Assembly: GCF_021491915.1 (NCBI RefSeq)
Contig: NZ_CP090836.1
Span: forward strand, 2,156,501-2,220,500
Direction of reading: 5' to 3'
From: Paracoccus everestensis
GTDB lineage: Bacteria > Pseudomonadota > Alphaproteobacteria > Rhodobacterales > Rhodobacteraceae
Length of the DNA stretch: 64,000 nt
Shown here piece after piece: positions 10,189 to 22,825 of the stretch. A model generated the notes under the pieces. That model saw only the letters and a program-made list of their open reading frames with translations, was not told the origin of the DNA and searched no databases. Position 1 is the stretch's first letter, and each line of letters begins with the position of its first letter. The translations under genes were made by a program, and so were the position numbers.

Positions 10189-11066
10189 TGCTGTATCGCC
10201 TGCGCCTGTCCATCCGTTACGACTTTGCCCGGCCGACGGGGGCGGGGCGGCAGCTTTTGCGCATCACCCCCGCCGACCTGCCGGGCTGGCAAGAGGTGCA
10301 GCAGACCGCCATCACCATTACCCCGCAGCCCACCGAACGCAGCAGCTTTGTCGATTTCTTCGGGAACGAGGTGACCGAACTGGTCCTGCCCGCCGGCCTG
10401 ACGCAGTTGAGGTTCGACATGACGGGCCGCGTGCTGCGCCACCGGGACGAGACGGAACTGGACCTGTCGGCCACGCCCGCGAACCTTTCTCTGGACTTGG
10501 ACGAGATCACCGATCTTGGCCCCCATTCGCCCCACCACTTCCTGCGCCCCTCGCCCCGCATTCCGCAGGTGGCGTCCATCACCGATTTCGCCCGCGCCGC
10601 CTGCGCCGATGCCGCCACCGTGCGCGAGGCGGTCGAGGCCCTGGGCCGCGCCATCCACGCCCATATGCGCTTTGACGCCGATGCCACCGAGGTGGATACC
10701 CCCATCGCCCAGGCCTTTGCCGGACAGAAGGGGGTTTGCCAGGATTTCTCGCAGATCATGATATCGGGGCTGCGCGGCCTGGGGATCCCCGGGGCCTATG
10801 TTTCGGGCTTCCTGCGCACGATCCCGCCGCCGGGCAAGCCCCGGCTGGAGGGGGCGGATGCCATGCACGCCTGGGTCCGCGCTTGGACCGGGGCCGAGGC
10901 GGGATGGTGCGAATACGATCCCACCAATGCCTGCTTCGTGGACGCCGATCATGTGACCATCGGCTATGGCCGCGATTATGGCGACGTGGCGCCGGTCACG
11001 GGGTCGATGCGTCTGGCTGGATCGCAGTCGGGCAGCCACAGCGTCGACATCCTGGCCGAGGATTAG
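10188..11066 (+). CDS. Transglutaminase family protein
   Basis: 292 residues from the ATG that overlaps the preceding TGA by one base, consistent with translational coupling. An N-terminal bacterial transglutaminase domain (about 1-90) precedes a core domain with the triad Cys184 (GVCQDFSQ), His227 (DAMHAW) and Asp244 (CEYDPTN). No signal peptide is seen. It is shorter than the first transglutaminase of the cassette and lacks DUF2126. In related loci a proteasome-like peptidase often follows, but none does here. The protein may trim or transfer the product of the ATP-grasp partner; this is inference from gene order only. Confidence 0.9.
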   Translation: MLYRLRLSIRYDFARPTGAGRQLLRITPADLPGWQEVQQTAITITPQPTERSSFVDFFGNEVTELVLPAGLTQLRFDMTGRVLRHRDETELDLSATPANLSLDLDEITDLGPHSPHHFLRPSPRIPQVASITDFARAACADAATVREAVEALGRAIHAHMRFDADATEVDTPIAQAFAGQKGVCQDFSQIMISGLRGLGIPGAYVSGFLRTIPPPGKPRLEGADAMHAWVRAWTGAEAGWCEYDPTNACFVDADHVTIGYGRDYGDVAPVTGSMRLAGSQSGSHSVDILAED

Positions 11067-11177
11067 GGCCGATTGTGCAGCATCGTCGAACACTGAAGCC
11101 AGCAATGCTGGTCTAATTCCTGTTAATTCATCGACTTATATCCATGTCATAGAAACGACAAACGAATGAGAGAACCG

Positions 11178-11429
11178 ATGAAAACCCTTGCAACCGTTTT
11201 TGGCGCCCTGATCCTGGCAACCGGCACCGCACAAGCGGCCAGCTACAACTCGGGCAATTCCGATTCCGATATGCCGACCGCCCCCGTCGTCGCGACCAGT
11301 GCCGTGCAGGTCAAGGCCGCGGATGTCCTGTCCTCGAAGGAACTGGAACGGGCCGGGCTTGATGCCGATGCCGAACTGACCGTCAGCGACTTTACCGCCC
11401 CCGGCGAACGGTCCACCTATATCCGCTGA
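11178..11429 (+). CDS. Small exported protein of unknown function
   Basis: 83 residues from the ATG at 11178; an in-frame ATG at 11166 would add four. Residues 1-20 form a clear Sec signal peptide ending in TAQA, leaving a mature chain of about 63 residues. The mature part has no cysteine, is rich in Ser, Ala, Thr and acidic residues, and includes a short helix-like stretch (ADVLSSKELERAGL). I do not recognise the family. It lies 111 bases after the transglutaminase cassette, is followed by a good terminator, and so ends this block. Coding is supported by the signal peptide, the codon use and the terminator just past its stop. Confidence 0.68.
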   Translation: MKTLATVFGALILATGTAQAASYNSGNSDSDMPTAPVVATSAVQVKAADVLSSKELERAGLDADAELTVSDFTAPGERSTYIR

Positions 11430-11445
11430 CCGCGCCACGATGTCG

Positions 11446-11475
11446 AAAGCCGCCCCCTTGGGGCGGTTTTCCTTT
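11446..11475 (+). terminator. Rho-independent terminator after the small exported gene
   Basis: A stem of CCGCCCC with GGGGCGG, extended by A-T pairs and one G-T pair, a 3-base loop, then TTTTCCTTTT. It lies 17 bases past the stop and separates this gene from the LysR regulator. Confidence 0.8.
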
Positions 11476-11500
11476 TCCGCGGCACGGTGCATGGTGACGC

Positions 11501-12382
11501 ATGGACATCAGCGTGTTTCGCACCTTTGTCAGCGTCGTTGACGAAGGCAGCTTTTCGACCGCCGCATTGCGGATGGGCATTTCCCGCAGCCTGTGCAGCA
11601 AGCACGTCGCGGATCTGGAGACGCATCTGGGCGTCCGCCTGTTGACGCGCACCACCCGCAAGGTGACGCCGACCCCCATGGGCCTGTCCTATAGCCGCGA
11701 CCTGCGCGAGGTTCTGGCCCGGCTGGATGCCGCGACCGAATCGGTCAAGGACGCCTCGGGCAACCTGTCAGGCACGCTCAAGATCGGCAGCCCGATCTTT
11801 TATACGCTGAAGGTGCTGCAACCGCATCTGCTGGACTTCATGGAGCGCCATCGCGACGTCCAGTTGCAGATCGTGCTGGACGACGGCGCCAGCGACATCA
11901 TCGGCGACGGCTTCGATGCCGTGATCCGCATCGGCAACCTCAAGGATTCGACCCTGTATGCGCGCAAGCTGCACACGGTCCGCATCATGCTTGTGGCGGC
12001 ACCCGATTACCTTGACCGGAACGGCCGCCCGGAACGACCCGCCGACCTGCTGCGCCATCATTGCCTGCATTACACGAACCTGCCTGGCAACCTGACCTGG
12101 CCCCTGCGCCGGGGCAGCCGCACGATCCGCCAGCCGGTGCGGCCTAGCTTTTTCAGCAACAACACCGAATTGCTGCATTCCATGGCTGTGAATGGCAGGG
12201 GACTGGCGCTCTTGCCGGAATTCATCATCCGCGACGATGTCGAGGCAGGCAGGCTGGTGATCCTGATGCCCGAATACGCCCTGCCCGATCTGCCGGTAAG
12301 CCTGGTCTATCCCTCGGGCAAGCTGCTGACAGGGGCCATGCGCAGCTTCCTGGATTTCGCATCCAAGCTGCAACTCTCATGA
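11501..12382 (+). CDS. LysR-family transcriptional regulator
   Basis: 293 residues. The N-terminal winged helix-turn-helix (1-60) is typical: FRTFVSVVDEGSFSTAALRMGISRS, then KHVADLETHLGVRLLTRTTRKV. From about 88 onward is the two-lobed effector-binding domain of the CrgA-like subgroup, with LKIGSP opening it and DAVIRIG in the first lobe. It is the only gene between two terminators, so it is monocistronic. Neighbours are a small exported protein and convergent glnA, neither of which suggests a target. Effector and regulon cannot be told from sequence. Confidence 0.92.
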   Translation: MDISVFRTFVSVVDEGSFSTAALRMGISRSLCSKHVADLETHLGVRLLTRTTRKVTPTPMGLSYSRDLREVLARLDAATESVKDASGNLSGTLKIGSPIFYTLKVLQPHLLDFMERHRDVQLQIVLDDGASDIIGDGFDAVIRIGNLKDSTLYARKLHTVRIMLVAAPDYLDRNGRPERPADLLRHHCLHYTNLPGNLTWPLRRGSRTIRQPVRPSFFSNNTELLHSMAVNGRGLALLPEFIIRDDVEAGRLVILMPEYALPDLPVSLVYPSGKLLTGAMRSFLDFASKLQLS

Positions 12383-12383
12383 A

Positions 12384-12407
12384 AAAGGCGCCCCGAAGGG
12401 CGCCTTT
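12384..12407. terminator. Bidirectional terminator between lysR and glnA
   Basis: A perfect 10-bp stem (AAAGGCGCCC and complement) with a CGAA tetraloop, directly after the LysR stop. An A run on one side and T residues on the other let it serve both the plus-strand lysR and the minus-strand glnA. Confidence 0.8.
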
Positions 12408-12427
12408 CCGGTCACTGTCCCATGCGG

Positions 12428-13834
12428 TCAGCAGCTGTAATACATCGCGTATTCGATCGGGTGGGGCGTATGCTCATAGGCATAAACCTCCTCCCATTTC
12501 AGCTTAATATAGGATTCCAACTGGTCGCGGGTGAAGACATCGCCCTGCAGCAGGAAGTCCATGTCCTTCTCCAGCTCCTCCAGCGCCTCGCGCAGGCTGC
12601 CGCAGACGGTCGGGATTTCGGCCAGTTCCTCGGGGGGCAGGTCGTACAGGTCCTTGTCCGACGCGGGGCCGGGGTCGATCCGGTTCTTGATCCCGTCCAG
12701 GCCCGCCATCAGCAGGGCCGCAAAGGCCAGATAGGGGTTGGCCGCCGGGTCGGGGAAACGGGCCTCGACGCGCTTGGCTTTCGGCGATTCCGTCCACGGA
12801 ATACGGACGCAGCCCGACCGGTTGCGCGCGGAATAGGCCCGCAGCACCGGCGCCTCGAACCCCGGGATCAGCCGCTTGTAGCTGTTGGTGGCCGGGTTGG
12901 TCAGCGCGTTCAGCGCCTTGGCGTGCTTGAGGATGCCGCCGATGAAATACAGCGCGTCCTGGCTCAGATCGGCATATTTGTCGCCGGAAAACAACGGCTT
13001 GCCGTCCTTCCAGATCGACATATTGACGTGCATCCCCGACCCGTTGTCGCCCTTCATGGGCTTGGGCATGAACGTCACCGACTTGCCATAGGCATGGGCC
13101 ACGTTGTGGATGACGTATTTGTATTTCTGGATGTTGTCGGCCTGTTCGACCAGACCGCCGAAGATCAGGCCCAGTTCGTGCTGCGCTGAGGCGACCTCGT
13201 GGTGGTGCTTGTCCACCTTCATGCCCATGCGCTTCATGGTGGACAGCATCTCGCCCCGGATGTCTTGGGCGGCATCGATGGGGTTGACCGGGAAATAGCC
13301 GCCCTTGTGGGCCGCGCGATGGCCGGTATTGCCCATCTCGTATTCGGTATCGGTGTTCCAGGCCGCATCGACAGAATCGATCTGGTAGGACACCTTTTGC
13401 GGCGAAACCTGGTAACGCACGTCGTCAAAGATGAAGAACTCGGCCTCGGGACCGAAATAGGCCGTGTCGCCGATGCCGGTCGATTTCAGATAGGCTTCGG
13501 CCTTGACGGCGGTTCCACGCGGATCGCGGCTGTAAGCCTCGCCCGTGTCGGGTTCTGCGACGTTGCAATGCACGCACAGCGTCTTTTCGGCATAGAACGG
13601 ATCCAGATAAACCGAAGCCGGATCGGGGATCAGCTTCATGTCGGATTGGTCGATGGACTTCCAGCCGGCGATGGATGACCCGTCGAACATGAAGCCTTCC
13701 TCGAAGAAGTCTTCGTCGATAAGATCGACATCCAGCGTCACATGCTGAAGCTTGCCCTTGGGATCGGTGAAGCGGACGTCTACATAGGCGACCTCCTCGT
13801 CCTTCAGAAGCTTCAAAACGTCTTTGACCGTCAT
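12428..13834 (-). CDS. glnA: Type I glutamine synthetase
   Basis: 468 residues from the ATG at 13834, preceded by a GGGAAGAGA ribosome site; a longer open frame upstream is not used because [22 protein letters not shown] is the usual N-terminus. Makes glutamine from glutamate, ammonia and ATP as a cytoplasmic dodecamer. Seen are the [11 protein letters not shown] loop, the metal-binding [22 protein letters not shown], and the adenylylation site in [11 protein letters not shown], so activity is probably controlled by GlnE. glnB lies 79 bases upstream on the same strand, the classic glnBA arrangement. Confidence 0.97.
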   Translation of the reverse strand: MTVKDVLKLLKDEEVAYVDVRFTDPKGKLQHVTLDVDLIDEDFFEEGFMFDGSSIAGWKSIDQSDMKLIPDPASVYLDPFYAEKTLCVHCNVAEPDTGEAYSRDPRGTAVKAEAYLKSTGIGDTAYFGPEAEFFIFDDVRYQVSPQKVSYQIDSVDAAWNTDTEYEMGNTGHRAAHKGGYFPVNPIDAAQDIRGEMLSTMKRMGMKVDKHHHEVASAQHELGLIFGGLVEQADNIQKYKYVIHNVAHAYGKSVTFMPKPMKGDNGSGMHVNMSIWKDGKPLFSGDKYADLSQDALYFIGGILKHAKALNALTNPATNSYKRLIPGFEAPVLRAYSARNRSGCVRIPWTESPKAKRVEARFPDPAANPYLAFAALLMAGLDGIKNRIDPGPASDKDLYDLPPEELAEIPTVCGSLREALEELEKDMDFLLQGDVFTRDQLESYIKLKWEEVYAYEHTPHPIEYAMYYSC

Positions 13835-13913
13835 CTCTTCCCTTTCTGCGTAGGTGCGGCCCGGCCGTCCTGCCGGGCGCGATAATCCTGTTGGGATATT
13901 GTTCTTCTTGTGT

Positions 13914-19163
<5,250 letters not shown>

Positions 19164-19179
<16 letters not shown>

Positions 19180-19577
19180 TCCAACCCCCGGAATTGATGA
19201 AGGCCCGCGCGGACCTTTTGAATGTCGGTATCCGTCCCCGCCAGCTCGAATCGCCACAACACGGGAACAGTGCATTTGTCGGCAATCACGCGCGCGGCCA
19301 GGGCATAGGTCGCGCCGAAGTTGCGGTTGCCCCCGCCGATCACGCCGCGCAACAGCGCCCGGCGGCGGGGGTCGTTCAGGAAGTGGATCACCTGCTTTGG
19401 TACCGCGCCCCGCCCCTGCCCATCGGCATAGGTCGGGCAGATCAGCACAAAGGGCGCATCCACGACCGGCATCGGATCGGCGGGCCGGATCGGGATCCGC
19501 AGCGCGGGCAGGTCCAGTCGCGCCACAAACCGCGCCGTGTTGCCCGATGCCGAGGAATAAAAGACCAGCCCCGCCAT
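19164..19577 (-). CDS. nrdI: NrdI flavodoxin-like maturation protein
   Basis: 137 residues. NrdI supplies superoxide or reducing equivalents to build the Mn(III)2-tyrosyl cofactor of NrdF. The FMN phosphate loop [12 protein letters not shown] is at residues 7-18, and the flavin-flanking [18 protein letters not shown] is present. Starts seven bases after nrdH and overlaps nrdE by 16 bases, so the three are translationally tied. Length is normal for NrdI. Confidence 0.94.
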
Positions 19578-19584
19578 GACCGGC

Positions 19585-19806
19585 TTAGGCCAGGCGGCCG
19601 ATCATGTCGGGCCGGAACCCCGCCCAGTGCGCATCGCCCGCGATCACCACAGGGGCCTGGCGATAGCCAAGCGCGGTCACACGCTCCATCGCTGCCGCGT
19701 CCTCGGTCAGGTCGATCACGTCATAGGACAGGCCGCGTGCATCCAGGGCACGGGTCGTCGCGGTGCACTGCACGCAGGCGGGTTTGGAATAAACGGTGAT
19801 GGTCAT
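19585..19806 (-). CDS. nrdH: Glutaredoxin-like electron donor NrdH
   Basis: 73 residues from the ATG at 19806; the open frame extends upstream but MTITVYSKPACVQC is the usual N-terminus. Thioredoxin fold with the redox pair Cys11/Cys14 (CVQC), APVVI after the cis-Pro position and a C-terminal WAGFRPDMI typical of NrdH. Reduces the C-terminal cysteines of NrdE using thioredoxin reductase. First gene of nrdHIEF; its predicted promoter is about 235 bases upstream, leaving a long leader. Confidence 0.93.
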   Translation of the reverse strand: MTITVYSKPACVQCTATTRALDARGLSYDVIDLTEDAAAMERVTALGYRQAPVVIAGDAHWAGFRPDMIGRLA

Positions 19807-20279
19807 GCCCACTGCTCCTTCGTTCTGGACAAAAGAAGGCGTCATGGCCGCAGGGGGCACCCCGCAGGCCACAGCGCCGGACCCTTGCCCGGTGTCATTT
19901 CTGTCTTGGCCTGCTCTGGCCCCTTGCCGATAGCTTGCCGGGCCCGCCAGTCGGTCGCAATCAGGGACTTTCCAGACCAGAAAAGCGGTAACCCGCCCTG
20001 CCGCAATGAAAATCGCAAAACCGCGTCTCGACCACAGGATATAGACACGAACATCCTCAAATCGTCAACATGTGGTTATCGCTTGACACGCGATTCGGTT
20101 CCGCCTTTTCGCCCTATGTCGCTAAATTGCCGCACCGGATTTTTCTGGAAGCCAGGATTGCCGCAGGACTGCCCGGCGATGTCTCAATCACGCGACACAA
20201 GGTCGCAATCCGGCCACGGCCAAGTCGCAATTGCGCTAATTTGCACCCCATAACAGCCAGCACCTCCATGGGTCCAGAC
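19807..20279. other. 473-bp divergent intergenic region, nrdH / gbcA
   Basis: Holds the nrdHIEF promoter described separately and the leader of that operon (about 225 bases). On the plus strand a consensus TTGACA at 20083-20088 faces gbcA but has no well-spaced -10. No convincing small gene is seen: the frame open from 20070 through gbcA lacks protein-like features before MNTTST. Confidence 0.5.
20040..20068 (-). promoter_or_regulatory. Predicted sigma-70 promoter of nrdHIEF with NrdR-like sequence
   Basis: On the minus strand TTGACG (20063-20068), a 17-base spacer, and TCTATA (20040-20045). The -10 region lies in TGTCTATATCCTGTGG, which loosely resembles an NrdR box (an AT core flanked by TGTG/CACA-type ends). 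The promoter match is good; the NrdR match is weak and only one box is seen where two are usual. Confidence 0.5.
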
Positions 20280-21512
20280 ATGAATACGACCTCGACCGCC
20301 AGCCTGATCGCAGAACGCATCCCTGGCTTTTCCCTGCCGCGCGAGTTGTATTGCGGCCAGCAGGCCTTCCAGGACGACCTGGAACAGATCTGGTATCGCG
20401 AATGGCTTTTCGCGGGGCCGTCCTGCGAGATTCCCAAGACCGGCAATTACGTCACCATGAACGTGGGCGCCTATCCGGTGGTTGTGATCCGCGGCGCCGA
20501 TGGGCGTGTGCGCGCCTTTCACAACGTCTGCCGCCATCGCGGCCAGCGGCTGTGCGCCAAGACCAGCGGGTCCAACCCAAAACTGGTCTGCCCTTATCAC
20601 CAGTGGACCTATGACCTGGACGGCAAGCTTCTGTACGCCCGCGACATGGGCGAGGATTTCGACGCCAGCAAATACGGGCTGAAGCCGGTCCATTGCGTCG
20701 ATCTGGGCGGCATGATCTTCATCTGCCTGGCCCAGATCCCGCCCGCGATCAACGACCTGGCCGCGAACCTGACGCGCTATGTCGCGCCGTCTGCCATCGC
20801 CGACAGCAAGGTCGCCTTCTCCTCGACCATCGTGGAAAAGGGCAACTGGAAGCTGGTGATGGAAAACAACCGCGAATGCTATCACTGCGGCGGCTCGCAC
20901 CCCTCGCTGTGCCGGACCTATTCCGACGATCCGCTGATGACGGTGATGGAAGGCCCGAATTCCGCCAGCCCCGAGATCCTGGACCATTGGGCGCGCTGCG
21001 ACGCGGCCAACCTGCCGTCGCGGTTCACCAATGCGCCCGATATGCAATGGCGCATGGCGCGCGTGCCGCTGATGGACAACCAGGAAAGCTTTACCATGTC
21101 GGGCAAGGCGGCGGTCACGCAGCGGATGGGGTCGATCCCCTGGAACGACGCGGGCAGCCTGATGTTCTATCACTTCCCGTCAAGCTGGAACCACTTCCTG
21201 CCCGACCACGCCATCGTCTTCTGCATCCTGCCCCTCAGCCCCACGGAAACTGAGGTGACGTCCAAATGGCTGGTCCACAAGGACGCGGTGGAAGGCAAGG
21301 ACTATGACCTCAAGGCCCTGACCGAGGTCTGGTTGAACACCAATGACGAGGATCGCCAGGTGGTCGAGGAAAACCAGCGCGGCATCCTGTCCCCCGCCTA
21401 TCAGCCCGGACCCTATTCGCCGACGCAGGAAGCGGGCGTCATCCACCTGATCGACTGGTATTGCGGGCTGATGGCGCGCAGGCTGACCCCCACAAGCGTC
21501 GCGGCGGAGTAA
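20280..21512 (+). CDS. gbcA: Rieske non-heme iron oxygenase, glycine betaine demethylase type, terminal component
   Basis: 410 residues from the ATG at 20280 (another in-frame ATG at 20268). The Rieske 2Fe-2S centre uses Cys84/His86 (VCRHRG) and Cys104/His107 (VCPYHQW). The catalytic iron pocket is NRECYHCGGSHP, with Glu199 as the bridge residue and His202/His207 as ligands. This NRECYHC form is typical of GbcA and stachydrine demethylase, which remove a methyl group from quaternary amines as formaldehyde. Seven bases upstream of its reductase. Substrate (glycine betaine, stachydrine or similar) is inferred. Confidence 0.83.
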   Translation: MNTTSTASLIAERIPGFSLPRELYCGQQAFQDDLEQIWYREWLFAGPSCEIPKTGNYVTMNVGAYPVVVIRGADGRVRAFHNVCRHRGQRLCAKTSGSNPKLVCPYHQWTYDLDGKLLYARDMGEDFDASKYGLKPVHCVDLGGMIFICLAQIPPAINDLAANLTRYVAPSAIADSKVAFSSTIVEKGNWKLVMENNRECYHCGGSHPSLCRTYSDDPLMTVMEGPNSASPEILDHWARCDAANLPSRFTNAPDMQWRMARVPLMDNQESFTMSGKAAVTQRMGSIPWNDAGSLMFYHFPSSWNHFLPDHAIVFCILPLSPTETEVTSKWLVHKDAVEGKDYDLKALTEVWLNTNDEDRQVVEENQRGILSPAYQPGPYSPTQEAGVIHLIDWYCGLMARRLTPTSVAAE

Positions 21513-21519
21513 GACAGGC

Positions 21520-22596
21520 ATGAAGAAGCCACGCCTGAACTGGGCCGCCGAGCCGTGGTCCGAAGACGAAATGCTGGAATGCGCGATGGTGGTCCCGGAA
21601 ACCGCGGACGCCGCCACCTTCACGTTCCGAGCGCCGTCGGGGGCGTGGTTCGATTACCAGCCGGGGCAATTCATCACGCTGGACCTGCCCCTGCCGTCCG
21701 GCAACATACAGCGGACCTATACGATCAGTTCCAGCCCATCGCGGCCGCTGTCGATTTCGGTCACGGTCAAGGCGCAGCGCACGTCGCTGGCGACTCGCTG
21801 GATGCTGGATCATCTGCGGCCGGGAATGCGGATCAAGGCCTATGGCCCGTCGGGAATTTTCACCAGCCACCGCCACCCGGCGAAAAAGCACCTGTTCATC
21901 TCGGCCGGGTCGGGCGTCACGCCGATGATGTCGATGACGACCTGGGCCTGGGATTCGGGCGAGATGCCGGACATCGTCTTCGTTCATGCCGCCCGCGCGC
22001 CGTCCGACATCATCTTTCGCCGCAGGCTGGAACAATTCGCCGACCGCGTGCCCGGCCTGCAACTGCGCTTCACGGTCGAGGAGAATGACCCCTTCACCGC
22101 CTGGACCGGCTATCTGGGCCGCCTGAACCAGATCATGCTGGGCCTGATGGCCCCCGATTACCTGGAACGCGAAGTGTTCTGCTGCGGCCCGGAACCCTTC
22201 ATGCTCGCGGTGCGCGAGATGCTGGTCTCGCTGGGCTTCGACATGGACCATTACCACCAGGAAAGCTTCGGCGCCCCCATCAGGACCGAAGCCGATGCCC
22301 CGGTCATCGACGACATCGCCCCCGAGGAAGGGGCAAAGGCCCAGATCACCTTTGTCAGCAGCGGCGTCACCGCCCCTTGCGCGGAAACCGACACGGTTCT
22401 GGCCGTGGCCAAGCGGTCGGGGCTGAACATTCCGTCAGGCTGCACCTTCGGGCTGTGCGGCACCTGCAAGATCAGGAAACTGTCGGGCGAGGTTCACATG
22501 GTCCACAACGGGGGCATCAGCGACGACGATATCAACGAGGGTTACATCCTGGCCTGCTGTTCCCACCCCATGGGCAGGATCGAGGTCGAGGTCTGA
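21520..22596 (+). CDS. gbcB: Ferredoxin-NAD(P)H reductase component of the Rieske monooxygenase
   Basis: 358 residues. Passes electrons from NAD(P)H to the oxygenase upstream. FAD-binding RTYTISSSP at 65-73, the nucleotide-binding ISAGSGVTPMMSM near 126, CCGPEPFM near 224, and a C-terminal plant-type 2Fe-2S domain with SGCTFGLCGTCK and the distant cysteine in ILACCSHP. Domain order FAD-NAD-2Fe2S and length match GbcB. Directly follows gbcA, so the pair forms one operon. Electron donor preference (NADH or NADPH) is not visible. Confidence 0.86.
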   Translation: MKKPRLNWAAEPWSEDEMLECAMVVPETADAATFTFRAPSGAWFDYQPGQFITLDLPLPSGNIQRTYTISSSPSRPLSISVTVKAQRTSLATRWMLDHLRPGMRIKAYGPSGIFTSHRHPAKKHLFISAGSGVTPMMSMTTWAWDSGEMPDIVFVHAARAPSDIIFRRRLEQFADRVPGLQLRFTVEENDPFTAWTGYLGRLNQIMLGLMAPDYLEREVFCCGPEPFMLAVREMLVSLGFDMDHYHQESFGAPIRTEADAPVIDDIAPEEGAKAQITFVSSGVTAPCAETDTVLAVAKRSGLNIPSGCTFGLCGTCKIRKLSGEVHMVHNGGISDDDINEGYILACCSHPMGRIEVEV

Positions 22597-22702
22597 GCGC
22601 AGCCGCGTCGCGGCCCGCGCCCGCCTTCCGGTTCCGATAACGGAAAAGTTGGATAAATCCCCCCGCTGCGGGCAATCTGGTCTTGATCTTGCCCGGGGCG
22701 AA

Positions 22703-22732
22703 AGGCATTCGGGTTCTTGTTCCCGAATGCCT
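22703..22732 (+). repeat. Perfect 11-bp inverted repeat after gbcB
   Basis: Arms AGGCATTCGGG and CCCGAATGCCT with an 8-base loop TTCTTGTT, 106 bases past gbcB and 94 before mrpA. No T run follows, so it may be a terminator assisted by other factors, or mRNA-end protection. Confidence 0.5.
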
Positions 22733-22825
22733 CGTGCAGCTTGTCCTCCGTGCCTGGAAGGTCAGGGCTACGCGGCCATGTGCCGGGAAAGGCGTCATAT
22801 TTACTGAGGTGAGGGCAAGGCGACA

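Noticed and set aside
20083..20120. TTGACA facing gbcA as a promoter
   Set aside because: No -10-like hexamer at 15-19 bases; the first plausible one is about 25 bases away.
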